Below, piece by piece: positions 44,640 through 56,418 of a stretch of DNA of 64,000 nucleotides. Location: positions 90,093,173 to 90,157,172 of the forward strand of contig CM070873.1 in NCBI GenBank assembly GCA_036365515.1, written 5' to 3'. The notes beneath the pieces were generated by a model. It was not told where the DNA came from. It searched no databases and saw nothing but the letters and a program-made list of their open reading frames with translations. The position numbers were made by a program, and so were the translations under genes. How positions within the stretch are numbered: the first letter of the stretch is position 1; the number at the start of each line of letters is the position of its first letter. Origin of the DNA: Torymus aiolomorphi (Eukaryota > Arthropoda > Insecta > Hymenoptera > Torymidae).

Positions 44640-45303
44640 TGTTAATAACTCATTTTTTCATTTTTCAATTTTTAGGTTTTTGTTAATAACAAAATAACCA
44701 TGACAGCTAGAAAATTTTTTCTTTTTAAAAAATATAGGTATTTTAATTCTCTTTCGGATGCTATCCATCCCATTCGAATACATAAAGCTGTTCTCGGGAA
44801 ATTACGATTTAAAAAAAAAAAAACGAAAAAATTTCAACCACAAATATCTCCTAAATTTATTAACTAATCATTTTGTCCAAAGAACTCGGCTAAGAACTAT
44901 CAAGAATCTACCTGTACAATGAATTTTGAAACGAATTTTACTCCCGTAATCGTTTGACATATAAAACTCATTTTTTTCATTTTTCAATTTTTACGTTTTT
45001 GTGAATAACAAAAGAACGGTGATAGCTAGAAAAATAATTTTTGTTTTGAAAATATAGGTTTTTTTATTCTCTTTCGAATGCTACCTATCCGATTAAAATA
45101 TCTTGATCCTATCATTAAAAGAAGGCAAAAATAAATTTTTAGAAAATCGAAAATTGGAAATAAAACAAAAACGCATCGGTCCAATCAAAAAACGGATTTT
45201 TGACCGCCAATCACACAAAAAAACGAAAAAAATGAGACCTGTCCTGTTAAAATCGACCGAGTAGAAGCTGAGATCCAGGCGTACACACACACACACACAC
45301 ACA

Positions 45304-45344
<41 letters not shown>

Positions 45345-45500
45345 GCACGCACGCACACACGCACACCCATAGATCCATACAGACATTTTTCAAAAACCAT
45401 GTATTATGATTCCTAACACCTCGAAAAACACTTATAACATGTTTTTACAACAACTCAAAAAATTAGTATCACAAAGCTTCCTCTAGGAGGAAGAAAAATT
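44640..45500. repeat. Dispersed repeat with internal (CA)n, copy 2, partly duplicated
   Basis: 45047-45500 matches 35742-36205 block by block, again with a CA tract (45283-45363) in the same position. CATTTTTCAATTTTTA.GTTT at 44659 and 44978 shows a duplication of about 319 bp of its left part. Confidence 0.82.
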
Positions 45501-47190
45501 CCAACTATGCGATTCCGTAATATTCCATAAAAACTTTTAAAAGGTTTTCAGAACCTTCCATGAAATATTCTAATGATCGATACTGGAATCTTTCATGAAT
45601 GATAACTAGAAATGTTACAGTAAGCTTACTGAAAGATTAAACTGGAACATTGATTGCAAATCTTCCAAAAAACTTTTGAAAAACATTGATGAATACTTTC
45701 AGGGAAGATTCCACTAAAGATAAATGGAATCTTTCATGAAAGATTCCAGTAAGCATAAATAAAAGATTACCGAAAAATAATGCGAAAACTTAATGAACGT
45801 TCCGGCGAAATTTCCCAGTAGTCTTACCTTGCAATGTTTCACGAAAGCTTCCCATAAGATTCGCGCAATCAAACAATAAGATTCCAACTATGCAACGCAG
45901 TAACAGTCCAGGAAAACTTTTAAAAGGTTTCTGGAACCTTACATGAAACAGTCTAAGAATCGATACTGAAATCTTTCATGAAAGATAACTAGAAATGTTA
46001 CAGTAAGCTTACTGAAAGATTGAACTGGAACATTAATTGCAAATCTTCCAAAAAACTTTTGAAAAAGATTAATGAATACTTTCAGGGAAGATTCCACTAA
46101 AGATAAATGGAACCTTTCATGAGTGACTCACGTAAGCATGAATGTAAGATTACCGAAAAATAATGCGATAAGCTTAATGGAAAGTTCCGGCGAAATTTCC
46201 CAGTAGTGTTACCTTGCAATGTTTCACAAAAACTTTCCGTAAGTTTAACGGAATCAACAAAAAAGATTCCAACTATGAGACTCGGCAAAATTCCATGAAA
46301 GCTTTTGAAAGGTTCCGGTAATCTTACATGAAACATTCGCAGAATCCGTACTGAAATCTTTTATGAAAGATAACTAGAAATGTTACAGTAAGCTTACTGA
46401 AAGATTAAACTGGAACATTGATTGCAAATCTTCCAAAAAACTTTTCAAAAAGATTTATGAGTACTTTCAGGGAGGATTCCACTAATCATAAATGGAACTT
46501 TTCATTAAAGTTAGCGATAAACATGAACAGAAGATTACTGAAAAACAATGCGTGAAGCTTAAATGAAGGTTTCGGGGAAACCTCTCAATAGCAACACCTG
46601 GAAATGGTTTTCGTAAGCTTTCCGTAAAGATTCACGGACTCAACCAAAAATATTCCAACTATGCGATTCAGTAACATTCCATGAATGCTTTTGAAAGATT
46701 TCCGGAACCTTCCATGAAACATTCTAATAATCGATACTGGAATCTTTCATGAAAGATAACTAGAAAAGTTACAGTAAGCTTACTGAAAGATTGAACTGGA
46801 ACGTTGATTGTGAATCTTCCGAAAAACTTTTGAAAAGATTTATAAATACTGTATCTATCATGAAAGGTAACCAGAAGGGTTACAGTAAGCTTAGTGAAAG
46901 ATCGAACTATAACATTGATTGCAAATCTTTCGAAAAACTTTTAAAAAAGATTTATGAATACTCTCAGGGAAGATTCTACTCAACATAAATGGAACCTTTC
47001 ATAAAAGATTGCAGTGAGAATAAGTCAAAGATTACTGGAAACATAACATTTTCTGGTAAGGTTCCGCGAAAGCTTGCCGTAAGTTTAATGGAATAAAAAG
47101 AATCTAGCTATGCGACTGAGCAACATTTCATGAAAGCTTTAAAAAGGTTTCGGGAACCTTAAATAAAATATTCCAAAAATTAATGCTTTA
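45496..47190. repeat. 384-bp tandem satellite, about 4.3 copies
   Basis: ATTCCAACTATG recurs at 45498, 45881, 46266 and 46652 (spacing 383, 385, 386), with a diverged fifth start near 47100. TACAGTAAGCTTACTGAAAG and GGAACATTGATTGCAAATCT are conserved. The fourth monomer has an internal duplication of about 105 bp (46735-46960). Abundant inverted words CTTTCATGAAAG make it fold readily. Confidence 0.9.
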
Positions 47191-47850
47191 AGGAGATGTT
47201 GGATACCGACATCATCTTCCAACGAGTATACTTTATTAAAATTATAATAGAATGGCTATAAAATAATTCTATGTATAGTATTTAAATATAAGAAGGGTGT
47301 AAGAATTGTGGTTTTCCAAAAAACTGTTTAGAAACTTTTTAATTAAAAAATAATTTTAATGTTGATAAGTAGGAATCTGCATTTTTGTCATTTTGATCCA
47401 ATTTTTCAACGATTATCTCTCATAATAGTACTCTCATAAGAATCGCTAAAAGAATTCTGAGTATTATATTTACATAAAAGGAAGACGAGTTTTTCCAAAT
47501 GAATATTTAAAAGTAATAATTAAAGTTAATATTTTCTTTCTTTAGAAATAGTAGAGTTTGATACTAAGGCGTGCACTTTTTCGCTTGTGTATCGAACAGT
47601 ATTTTTTGGCACGACGTGTACAAAGCTTGATTTAGCGCATGCTTTTACGTTCAAGCGTGCGCGAAATCGAGCTATGCGCAGGTAGTGTCAAAATAATACA
47701 GATACATTTCGATACTAGTGCGTCAAAGTGATTTTATCCTAGTGTGGACGTTTGTGCCTGAGCGAAGCGAGGGTGAAAAGGTCACACGAGGTTAAAATCA
47801 CCTTCACTTTATAAATTATAAAGAAATTAACTAATTTTATAAATTATAAA
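47191..47850. other. Non-coding, with a foldback at 47722-47808
   Basis: AAGTGATTTTATCCTAGTGT pairs with CACACGAGGTTAAAATCACC around a loop with CCTGAGCGAAGCGAGGG (47757-47773). Otherwise no gene is visible. Confidence 0.55.
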
Positions 47851-48229
47851 AAACTTTTTCAGCATTATATCTCGAATGGAGACCGATATTCTTAAAGTAC
47901 AGTTAATTTCATTCTAAATTATGTATTTTAAAACTACTCACGAGTTATTTTGGTCTTAAAAATGTGATTTGAAAAAGTAACAACTTTTTCGAAAAATATA
48001 ATAGTTATATGAATTGTAAATAACTTTTTCGCCATTTCATCTTAAAGATGCATATAATATAAACACATATTCTTGCAATATGTTTAATCCCCTCTCTTTT
48101 CATCTCTTTTGAGACTATTTTAAAGTTATTTTTGAGTTGAAAATATAGATTTGAAGATTTCATCAACTTAGAACAAAATTATGCTTTTTTAATGAATTGA
48201 AAAATTTCTTTAGCCATTTATATTAAACA
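47851..48229. repeat. Tandem repeat of about 175 bp, interrupted by a MITE
   Basis: AACTTTTTC.GC.ATT.ATCT starts near 47852, 48022 and, diverged, 48202. Sequence after the MITE (from 49571) resembles the continuation of the third unit. Confidence 0.6.
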
Positions 48230-48231
48230 TA

Positions 48232-49568
48232 GGGTAAGTGTGCCAGTTACTGTGCCCTTAAATCATTTTCATTTATAGTAGAGTATAATCATATTTAATC
48301 ATAAATATCTAAATTTTTATATACAGTTCAATTCATGCTTTTTATTGTTAAACCTACAGTATGACTTAATTATTCTTATAATATATTTCAAATAATTTAT
48401 TAAATTTCTCATCGCGATTTCCATGATTTTTTTATCGAAACGCTTAAGAATATGTCTATACAAAAGTGATTGAAAAACTATAAAAATAACATTTTTTAGA
48501 ATAAAAAAATACACTTAATATTTATAAAACCCATCTAGTTGACAAAAGAACAATAAAAAAGTAGTTTTGATTAATATTATTGTTTAATTTAATATAATCC
48601 AGTAACTAAAACGAATTTTCGGCATGTTTCTATTACTGTGCACAGTAACTGGACAAGTTTTCATGAATGTATTTAGTTACTGTGCCCCCTCGCGGTAGGC
48701 TACGCTAACCTTACTTTCTCATGCTTCGTCGTCTGTGCAAGTCAACTTCGACGTTCGTTGCTTACCCACAGAGCAAATAACACAGTTTTTAATATATTTA
48801 AAAATAATATATTTTATTCCCATCTTTATTTTATTTTCTTCTATAATAAGTAAGTACTTATTATTCTATACGTAGTAAATCATAGCAATGGGAGAAAAAT
48901 ACATGATTTCCAGCAGGGAGTCTACTAAATATAATAAAAAAAAAAAAAAAAAACAAATTTCATGTTTAAATATATTTTATATAGTTTATGCAGATGCAGA
49001 TGAGTGAGAAAAAAAGACACAGGATTAAATACAGTGTTCAGAATCTAAGGCACAGTAATTAAAACACTGTACACTAAGTGACACACAGTAATTAAAACAA
49101 TGTACACTAACTGACACACAGTAATTAAAACAATGTACACTAAGTGACACACAGTAATTAAAACCATGTACACTAACTGACACACAGTAACTAAATTAAT
49201 GATACAGTAACTGATGCAAAGGCTTATGCTGTTATTTTATTAATTATTTAATATTCCTTACATAATATTGTATTAAAAAGGTGCTTATTCTGCTCGCAGA
49301 ATATATAATCACTAGCATTAATCAGCGCGCTACGCGCGCCACTGTTTCGTCTTTTGTTTCTCTCCTTTCGAGATTCAAGAAGGATTCGATTATTCGAGAT
49401 TTCGAAATCGTTCGAGGGCAAAATAGATTATCTCGAATGCTCAATTTATATAAGGGATCATATAAAGGTCTTAAGATGATTAAAAATTGAAAAAAAAAAA
49501 AAAAAATAGTAATTGATTAAATACTACGGACATCGCCTTAAGGGGCACAGTAACTCGCACACTTACCC
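48232..49568. mobile_element. 1337-bp TA-flanked MITE with subterminal iterons
   Basis: TIRs GGGTAAGTGTGCCAGTTACT and, inverted, AGTAACTCGCACACTTACCC are bordered by TA (48230-48231, 49569-49570). Near the right end a 36-37-bp unit (ACACAGTAATTAAAACAATG + TACACTAA.TGAC) repeats about four times at 49049-49200, repeating the TIR word CAGTAACT. It shares the GGGTA start and this layout with the MITE at 33439-34387. Short ORFs are not credible. Confidence 0.88.
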
Positions 49569-49570
49569 TA

Positions 49571-49895
49571 TATAGAATATAAGCAAATATAAATAAAGTA
49601 AATTTGATAATATTTTAATATATTTATTTATTTGATTTTATAATGTTTCAATTGAAACTTGATTTTCTAATACCGTTTTAATTTTGAGGCCATATTCAAC
49701 TCAAACGTAGATCCCTAGCTTATCGGCACCAAAATTTTATTTTCTTTATTACACCTAACCACAAACTTTAGGAAAAAGCGTTGGATTTCCGTGAAAGAGC
49801 GCTTTTCTCTAAAATTTTTGTTTAAATACGATAAAAAAAATAAAACTTAGGGGCCGGTAAGGTAGGTATCGTTTCGGTATTTTACTAGTACATTA
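49571..49895. other. AT-rich non-coding DNA
   Basis: Possible remainder of the ~175-bp repeat at its left end; nothing else recognisable. Confidence 0.4.
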
Positions 49896-49901
49896 CGATA
49901 C

Positions 49902-50036
49902 GTGTGACTTAAGTGGCCCATTATTGCACGGCGTGAGGTTAGCGCGTGAGCGCAGCGAGCGCGATAAACATGGTGCAATAATCGACTACTTAAGTCACGG
50001 ATAGGCGTGACCTAAGTGCGGACTTAGGTCACACCG
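49902..50036. repeat. Adjacent foldbacks
   Basis: GTGACTTAAGTGGCCCATTA with ATTGCAC pairs with GTGCAATAATCGACTACTTA around a loop holding GCGTGAGCGCAGCGAGCGCG (49943-49962). Next to it is the perfect arm pair GTGACCTAAGT/ACTTAGGTCAC. Confidence 0.75.
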
Positions 50037-50195
50037 TGCTATAAATGGCCATTTTAAAGCCATTAATATTTTAAATGAATAATCAAAATAATAACATGTA
50101 TGTTATGTATGTATGTATGATATTATTTAATAACAATTGAATAATCGTAGAAAGTGCACCTTATTTAGATGAAAATGTTCCAACTCCTTCAAGCA

Positions 50196-50268
50196 AGCGA
50201 TAGCGTAATGGATAGCATGCGTGCGTAGTAACCTAAGGGTTGTAGGTTCGATTCCCGGTTAGGTAACA
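50196..50268 (+). ncRNA. tRNA-like sequence with Pol III boxes (possible SINE head or tRNA relic)
   Basis: TAGCGTAATGGATAGCATG resembles an A box / D arm, and GGTTCGATTCC is a near-consensus B box about 35 nt later. An acceptor stem and anticodon arm do not pair convincingly, so an intact tRNA is unlikely. Confidence 0.4.
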
Positions 50269-50399
50269 AAATTTTATGTAAAATTTTTTCTGCGACGAAA
50301 AAATTGCGATTAATATAGAAATAAATTCTAAATAATATGCGAGAATTGTAATAGTTATACTTTAGAGTATTGTATGTAATATGTATGTCTTTAAGTTCC

Positions 50400-51144
50400 A
50401 AAGTAATCTTTCAAGAACTTGAAAAAAGGTTCGTGAAAGGTTTCTTGAAAGATTACTAGAATCTTTCCTAGAAGCTTTCTGAAAGATTGACAAATCTTTC
50501 ACAAAACTTCCAGTTACTCTTTTAAAAACTTGATGAAAGGTCCCGGAAAGTTTTCGGGAAATATTAATAGATTTTTTTTAAAGCTTTTGCCAGTAAATTG
50601 GTCGGAATTTTAAGCTTACAGGAATATTTCATGTAAGCTTTCTGAAAGATTTCAATAAATCTATCAAAAACCTTACAAGGATCTTTACAGCTACCTTACT
50701 AAAATCTTGTTGAAAGATTTCCTGTAAACTTACCGTATCTTTTCGAGAAAGCTACCTGAAGGATTGAAAAATCTTTCGCAAAGCTTCCAGTTACTCTTTT
50801 AAAAACTTTAAACAAAGGTTCCTGAAAGTTTTCCGGGAATGTTAATACAATCTTTTCTGAAAGCTTTTTGCCAGTAAATTGGACGGACATTTTGAGCTTT
50901 CAGGAATCTTCCATGTAAGCTTTCTGAAAGATTTAAATAAAGCTATCAAAAACCTTACAAAGATATTTACAGCTATTTTACTAAAGTCTTGCTGAAAGAT
51001 TCTCTGTAAACTTACCGTATTCTTTCAAGAAAGCTTCCGGAGAGATTGACAAATCTTTCACAAAGCTTCCAGTTACTCTTTTAAAAGTTTGATGAAAGGT
51101 CCCGGAAAGCTTTCCGGGAAGATTAATAGAATCTTTCCTGAAAG
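50400..51144. repeat. Satellite of about 280 bp, 2.7 copies, host of the Penelope element
   Basis: CTTCCAGTTACTCTTTTAAA recurs at 50507, 50784 and 51066 (spacing 277 and 282). TTTTGAGCTTTCAGGAATCT and GAAAGATT words are shared with its continuation at 56434. Confidence 0.88.
51130..51144. repeat. Penelope target-site duplication, left (15 bp)
   Basis: AATCTTTCCTGAAAG here and at 56419-56433; the satellite continues directly after the right copy (CTTTTTG). Confidence 0.88.
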
Positions 51145-51221
51145 ATAATTTTAGAATCCACTGGCCATCCATACCAAATTAGTGCTCTTATTTATTATGG
51201 ATAAATAAAAACACATTTTTC

Positions 51222-51268
51222 TCGTTCGACGTTTCGGACACTTTATTCTGTCCCTCTTCAGGAAACTA
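51222..51268 (-). ncRNA. Hammerhead-ribozyme-like motif, Penelope 3' pLTR
   Basis: Minus strand GTTTC + CTGAAGAG + GGACA..TGTCC + GAAAC + GTC + GAAC. GTTC/GAAC gives stem I, GGACA/TGTCC stem II, with GUC as cleavage triplet and a very short stem III. Hammerheads of this minimal kind are known in Penelope pLTRs. Confidence 0.6.
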
Positions 51269-51596
51269 ATTAAATAAAAATTAACAAATAATTTTACACA
51301 CCAATATTAAACGCAACAATTTCAGTTTGGAAATAACAAAACTTAAAACTTACAAGTAGTCGTGATAATCAAAGTATTTTCGCGGGGAGCAATTCCGCTT
51401 GTCAATAGATTGTTTTTACATTGCGATCGAGCTTATATATCTAAAAATGTACATGTATATGTTAAATTATATCACAGAGATGGACACTAATACTGTATCA
51501 ACGTATTGTAAATACAAATGGTGGGGAAGCCGCCCCTTACAGCGCTAGCGACAGGAGAGAGGAAGACCTTCTTGAGGCGTTGAAACGGTATTTTTG

Positions 51597-53648
51597 TTAT
51601 TTTAAAGCCAGAACATCGCAATTCTTTATGAAAGAATTATATTCATTAGGTAATCTGTTTATTTCATACTGCTTGTTCAAATAGTTTTTTTGTGTATGTA
51701 TAAAGAGTGCTTCGGTGAAGAGTCTCTTCCCATTATTTATTTCTCTATCTAAAATTTTAATATCGTTGAAATCAATCGAGTGGCTATTTTCTTTTGTATG
51801 TGTGAATAATTCAGAATTTTCATCTTTATCAGCGTATTTCTTTGCGTGCTCTTTTATTCTGACCTTCAACCGTCTACTAGTCTGTCCGACGTATGAAGCA
51901 TTGCAATCTTTACAATTTATTTTGTACACAACATTCGCATTATTACACATTTCATTTTTATCTTTGCCAAGTTTTATAATGGTATTTAATTTATTTTTTG
52001 CGCTATATACTACTTTTGTGCTATATTTTTTTTTAAATTTCTTTGTAAAACCTTCCAATTCTTTTACAAACGGTAAACTAATGATAGCTTTATAGTTATT
52101 GACAGTATTTTTTGGTTTCTCTGCAAACCTTATCTTTTTCAGTCGCTTTTTTATGTGAAAATCTATTAAGTTTTGTGGATAACTATTTTGTCTTAAAACT
52201 TTTTTTATGAATGAGATATTTTGATTATGGAATTTTTTGTGTGATAACTTTATGGCTCTATCAACAAGGCAATAAATAATCGCTATTTTATTGCTGAGTG
52301 GATGGTGCGAATTATAATTCAGATAGCGTCCTGAAAAAGTAGGTTTTTGGTACCAATTTGTGATTAGTTGTCTCTGATTGTTTATTATAATTTTAATATC
52401 TAAGAAATTGATGCTATTGTTTTGTGAAATTTCTACGGTGAATTGTAAGTTATTATCATAAGCATTAAAAGTATTTAAAGTGTGATCGATAGAGTTTTTT
52501 GGTATACATACCACAATGTCATCGACGTAGCGAAAATAAAACATTGGTTTGAAATTCAATTTATTGATACACTCTGTTTCCAAATCATCCATAACTATGT
52601 CAGATAAAATTGGGCTTATGGGATTACCCATAGCTGATCCGAATATTTGTTTATAAAATTTATTATTAAATTGAAAATAATTATTATTAAGAATGAACTT
52701 TATAGTCTCTATAAATTCAGTGCAACTCATATTTAATTTATTATGTAATTGTGTCCATCTTTTTTCAATCGCCTTACAAACCAGATATTCGGGGACGTTT
52801 GTAAAAAGACTGACCACATCAAGGCTAATAATCTCGTAGTCAGGAGGTATTTGGATGTTATTAATTTTTTCTATTAGTTTTAAACTGTTGTCGATATATG
52901 AGGCTGGAGTTTTTAAATTTTTTTGAAGGAAATTTGCAAAGAACTTTAAGACGTTGTATGTTGGTGAATTTAGTGTCGAAATTATAGGTCTGACGGGGAA
53001 TCCTGCTTTGTTTATTTTTATTAAGCCGTAAGCTTTTGAAATATTAAATTTCTGTAAAACAGAAAGCAGTTTCTTTCCGTCTCCCATAAAATCTATCTTG
53101 TTCAATCGTTTTATTAATTCGTTTGTTGTTCTTTCCAAACTTGGTAGCGGATTTTTTTTAATTTCTTTATAATATTTTTTATCTTTAAATAAATTTTCAG
53201 TTTTTTCCAAGTAAGAGGATTTCTCAATTATCACAGTGGCGTTACCTTTGCCTGCTCTAGTAATTAAAATGTCCGGATTATTTTTGATAAAAGTTTTGGT
53301 TTTTTGTAAATCTATTTTGAATTTTTTGTCAGTCAATGTGAGAGTGGATAATTCTTTGTTCTGATATTTTTTTATTATATTTAAGAAAGTACCTCTTACT
53401 TTGGAACTGTTTTTTTCATCGATATAATTATTCACAAACGTCTCAAAATTCTTTAAATGTTGTAGAGTTAAATGTTTATCAAATGTGTTATTGAAATTAA
53501 ATTTCTCACCAAGTCTTAAGGTGTCAATGACATATGTCGGGAGTTTAATATCCGACACATTCACGCACCACTTTTCGTATTTATTTTGTTCGCTATTATG
53601 AGGTTCATCGAACTGTATGTTATGATTAGAGTCTTTGACCCTGCTCAA
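51597..53648 (-). CDS. Penelope-like reverse transcriptase with GIY-YIG endonuclease
   Basis: An open frame of 683 codons. RT motifs: FPVRPIISTLNSPTYNVLKF, ISLDVVSLFTNVPEYLVCKA, GSAMGNPISPILSDIVMD and the catalytic FRYVDDIVVC (about residue 374). The C-terminal endonuclease has VVYKINCKDCNASYVGQTSR (about 573-592) and RIKEHAKKY. The frame has no ATG at its start (TTG at 53648) and abuts the upstream 167-codon frame (53645-54148) with an overlap and frame change. Either one frameshift splits a single protein of about 850 residues, or translation shifts there. The enzyme nicks target DNA and copies its RNA. Confidence 0.92.
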   Translation of the reverse strand: MSRVKDSNHNIQFDEPHNSEQNKYEKWCVNVSDIKLPTYVIDTLRLGEKFNFNNTFDKHLTLQHLKNFETFVNNYIDEKNSSKVRGTFLNIIKKYQNKELSTLTLTDKKFKIDLQKTKTFIKNNPDILITRAGKGNATVIIEKSSYLEKTENLFKDKKYYKEIKKNPLPSLERTTNELIKRLNKIDFMGDGKKLLSVLQKFNISKAYGLIKINKAGFPVRPIISTLNSPTYNVLKFFANFLQKNLKTPASYIDNSLKLIEKINNIQIPPDYEIISLDVVSLFTNVPEYLVCKAIEKRWTQLHNKLNMSCTEFIETIKFILNNNYFQFNNKFYKQIFGSAMGNPISPILSDIVMDDLETECINKLNFKPMFYFRYVDDIVVCIPKNSIDHTLNTFNAYDNNLQFTVEISQNNSINFLDIKIIINNQRQLITNWYQKPTFSGRYLNYNSHHPLSNKIAIIYCLVDRAIKLSHKKFHNQNISFIKKVLRQNSYPQNLIDFHIKKRLKKIRFAEKPKNTVNNYKAIISLPFVKELEGFTKKFKKKYSTKVVYSAKNKLNTIIKLGKDKNEMCNNANVVYKINCKDCNASYVGQTSRRLKVRIKEHAKKYADKDENSELFTHTKENSHSIDFNDIKILDREINNGKRLFTEALFIHTQKNYLNKQYEINRLPNEYNSFIKNCDVLALK

Positions 53649-54148
53649 TCATTATTGCCAATAGCTATATATCTATTAATTTCTATCGGTTTTTTGTACA
53701 TTTTGAAATAGCTATTGTTTAATTTTTTTTCCAGTGTATTTTTTAGTGGACTTAAAATGAATGTAAGTTTTGTAGTATAGTAATCTAAGAACAGTATAGT
53801 GATATTGTTATCTATTGCCTTTTTTAAATTATTACTTATTTTTTCAATATGTTTTTTTGTATGCACTATGCGCGTGTGTAGGTCCATAATTTCAATATTG
53901 AGTAGTTGTGATATTAATTTTTTTATCAGCTTATTTTGTTTTGTTTTGCAATTCTCTGAGAATATATAGTTATTTTTAACATTTTTAGTAATAAACTCTA
54001 AATGGTTCGGAAAAACTCGATAGAATCTACGTTTTATTAAGAATTTATTTCGTTCACAGTAACTTTTTTCTTTTTGCATATAGTTTGTTAGTTTTAAAAA
54101 TTGCTTTTTTATGTCGTAACCGAAGGTTCTGAAAATTAAGTGTAGCAC
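53645..54148 (-). CDS. N-terminal part of the Penelope protein (separate frame)
   Basis: 167 codons, lysine- and asparagine-rich (ERNKFLIKRRFYRVFPNHLE, RIVHTKKHIEKISNNLKKAI). Ends at the 4-nt overlap with the RT frame. It has no enzyme motif; in Penelope proteins this region precedes the RT. The first codon shown is GTG, so the real start is uncertain. Confidence 0.7.
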   Translation of the reverse strand: MLHLIFRTFGYDIKKQFLKLTNYMQKEKSYCERNKFLIKRRFYRVFPNHLEFITKNVKNNYIFSENCKTKQNKLIKKLISQLLNIEIMDLHTRIVHTKKHIEKISNNLKKAIDNNITILFLDYYTTKLTFILSPLKNTLEKKLNNSYFKMYKKPIEINRYIAIGNND

Positions 54149-54485
54149 TAAGCTTAGATTTATATCTTTCTCTTCTTTAGGTAGTGACAGAGAAGTTCTT
54201 TATGACTAGTGTGTTGGTCTAACATACGTGTGTGTATATGGCGTGGCGGTCTTGAAGTCCATGTAGTTTCCATGGTGTAGTTTTTTGGAAGCTATAGTTC
54301 AGCAACGGTGGGGTTGGAGACGATTTTCCAGACAACGTAACAAGTGCGGCCAGACGTTGTGTTTATTAAGTTGGATTTTTGAATCGAATGGTAGGATTTT
54401 ATGTTAATGATAATTTTAGAATCCGCTGGCCATCCATACCAAATTAGTGCTCTTATTTATTATGGATAAATAAAAACACATTTTT

Positions 54486-54531
54486 CTCGTTCGACGTTTC
54501 GGACACTTTATTCTGTCCCTCTTCAGGAAAC
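54486..54531 (-). ncRNA. Hammerhead-ribozyme-like motif, Penelope 5' pLTR
   Basis: Identical to the motif at 51222-51268, in the same place relative to the pLTR end, as expected for a tandem pLTR pair. Confidence 0.6.
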
Positions 54532-54861
54532 TAATTAAATAAAAATTAACAAATAATTTTACACACCAATATTAAACGCAACAATTTCAGTTTGGCAATA
54601 ACAAAACTTAAAACTTACAAGTAGTCGTGATAATCAAAGTATTTTCGCGGGGAGCAATTCCGCTTGTCAATAGTTTGTTTTTACATTGCGATCGAGCTTA
54701 TATATCTAAAAATGTACATGTATATGTTAAATTATATCACAGTGATGGACACTAATACTGTATCAACGTATTGTAAATACAAATGGTGGGGAAGCCGCCC
54801 CTTACAGCGCTAGCGACAGGAGAGACGAAGACCTTCTTGAGGCGTTGAAACGGTATTTTTG

Positions 54862-55145
54862 TTATTTTAAAGCCAGAACATCGCAATTCTTTATGAAAGA
54901 ATTATATTCATTAGGTAATCTGTTTATTTCGTACTGCTTGTTCAAATAGTTTTTTTGTGTGTGTATAAAGAGTGCTTCGGTGAAGAGTCTCTTCCCATTA
55001 TTTATTTCTCTATCTAAAATTTTAATATCGTTGAAATCAATCGAGTGGCTATTTTCATTTGTATGTGTGAATAATCCAGAATTTTCATCTTTATCAGCGT
55101 ATTTCTTTGCGTGCTCTTTTATTCTGACCTTCAATCGTCTACTTA
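54862..55145 (-). pseudogene. GIY-YIG C-terminal fragment in the upstream pLTR
   Basis: Repeats the last 95 codons or so of the Penelope protein (SRRLKVRIKEHAKKYADKDE to the stop), as expected when a pLTR carries the 3' end of the ORF. Its 5' edge is the head-to-head junction at 55145/55146. Confidence 0.85.
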
Positions 55146-55912
55146 TATATGATATTAAAATTATAATAAACAATCAAAGACAACTAATCACAAATTGGTA
55201 CCAAAAACCTACTTTTTCAGGACGCTATCTGAATTATAATTCGCACCATCCACTCAGCAATAAAATAGCGATTATTTATTGCCTTGTTGATAGAGCCGTA
55301 AAGTTATCACACAAAAATTTCCATAATCAAAATATCTCATTCATAAAAAAAGTTTTAAGACAAAATAGTTATCCACAAAACTTAATAGATTTTCACATAA
55401 AAAAGCGACTGAAAAAGATAAGGTTTGCAGAGAAACCAAAAAATACTGTCAATAACTATAAAGCTATCATTAGTTTATCGTTTGTAAAAGAATTGGAAGG
55501 TTTTACAAAGAAATTTTTAAAAAAATATAGCACAAAAGTAGTATATAGCGCCAAAAATAAATTAAATAACATTATAAAACTTGGCAAAGATAAAAATGAA
55601 ATGTGTAATAATGCGAATGTTGTGTACAAAATAAATTGTAAAGATTGCAATGCTTTATACGTCGGACAGACTAGTAGACGGTTGAAGGTCAGAATAAAAG
55701 AGCACACAAAGAAATACGCTGATAAAGATGAAAATTCTGGATTATTCACACATACAAAAGAAAATAGCCACTCGATTGATTTCAACGATATTAAAATTTT
55801 AGATAGAGAAATAAATAATGGGAAGAGATTCTTCACCGAAGCACTCTTTATACACACACAAAAAAACTATTTGAACAAGCAGTACGAAATAAACAGATTA
55901 CCTAATGAATAG
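55146..55912 (+). pseudogene. Inverted Penelope fragment: end of RT plus GIY-YIG
   Basis: On plus, codons equivalent to the C-terminal 250 of the 683-codon protein (DIKIIINNQRQLITNWYQKP through VVYKINCKDCNALYVGQTSR). It ends earlier, at TAG 55910-55912, by a point change after INRLPNE. Confidence 0.88.
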
Positions 55913-56259
55913 AATTCTTTCATAAAGAACAAAAATACCGTTTCAACGCCGCAAGAAGGTCTTCCTCTCTCCTGTCGCTAGCGCTGTAAGGGGCGGCTTC
56001 CCCACCATTTGTATTTACAATACGTTGATACAGTATTAGTGTCCATCTCTGTGATATAATTTAACATATACATGTACATTTTTAGATATATAAGCTCGAT
56101 CGCAATGTAAAAACAAACTATTGACAAGCGGAATTGCTCCCCGCGAAAATACTTTGATTATCACGACTACTTGTAAGTTTTAAGTTTTGTTATTGCCAAA
56201 CTGAAATTGTTGCGTTTAATATTGGAGTGTAAAATTATTTGTTAATTTTAAATTAATTA

Positions 56260-56304
56260 GTTTCCTGAAGAGGGACAGAATAAAGTGTCCGAAACGTCGA
56301 ACGA
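56260..56304 (+). ncRNA. Hammerhead-ribozyme-like motif, inverted copy
   Basis: Same core words on plus (CTGAAGAGGGACAGAATAAAG, then TGTCCGAAACGTC). Confidence 0.6.
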
Positions 56305-56418
56305 GAAAAATGTGTTTTTATTTATCCATAATAAATAAGAGCACTAATTTGGTATGGATGGCCAGTGGATTCTAAAATTATCATTAACATAAAATCCAAC
56401 CATTCGATTCAAAAATCC

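Larger units (their letters stand above)
51145..56418 (-). mobile_element. Penelope-like retroelement with pLTRs and an inverted truncated copy
   Basis: A full unit on minus (54411 to 51145) is preceded by a partial tandem copy of its own 3' end (55145 to 54412). That is joined head-to-head at 55145/55146 to an inverted 5'-truncated copy on plus (55146-56418). This is the standard Penelope arrangement. GGCCATCCATACCAAATTAG marks the shared end at 51165, 54428 and, inverted, near 56350. Copies are almost identical, so insertion is recent relative to other elements here. Confidence 0.92.

Noticed and set aside
49049..49200. CRISPR-like array of 36-37-bp units
   Set aside because: No variable spacers, a eukaryotic context, and location inside a MITE; it is a tandem iteration of a TIR-related word.
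50196..50268. Functional tRNA gene
   Set aside because: Boxes A and B are plausible, but acceptor and anticodon stems do not pair.
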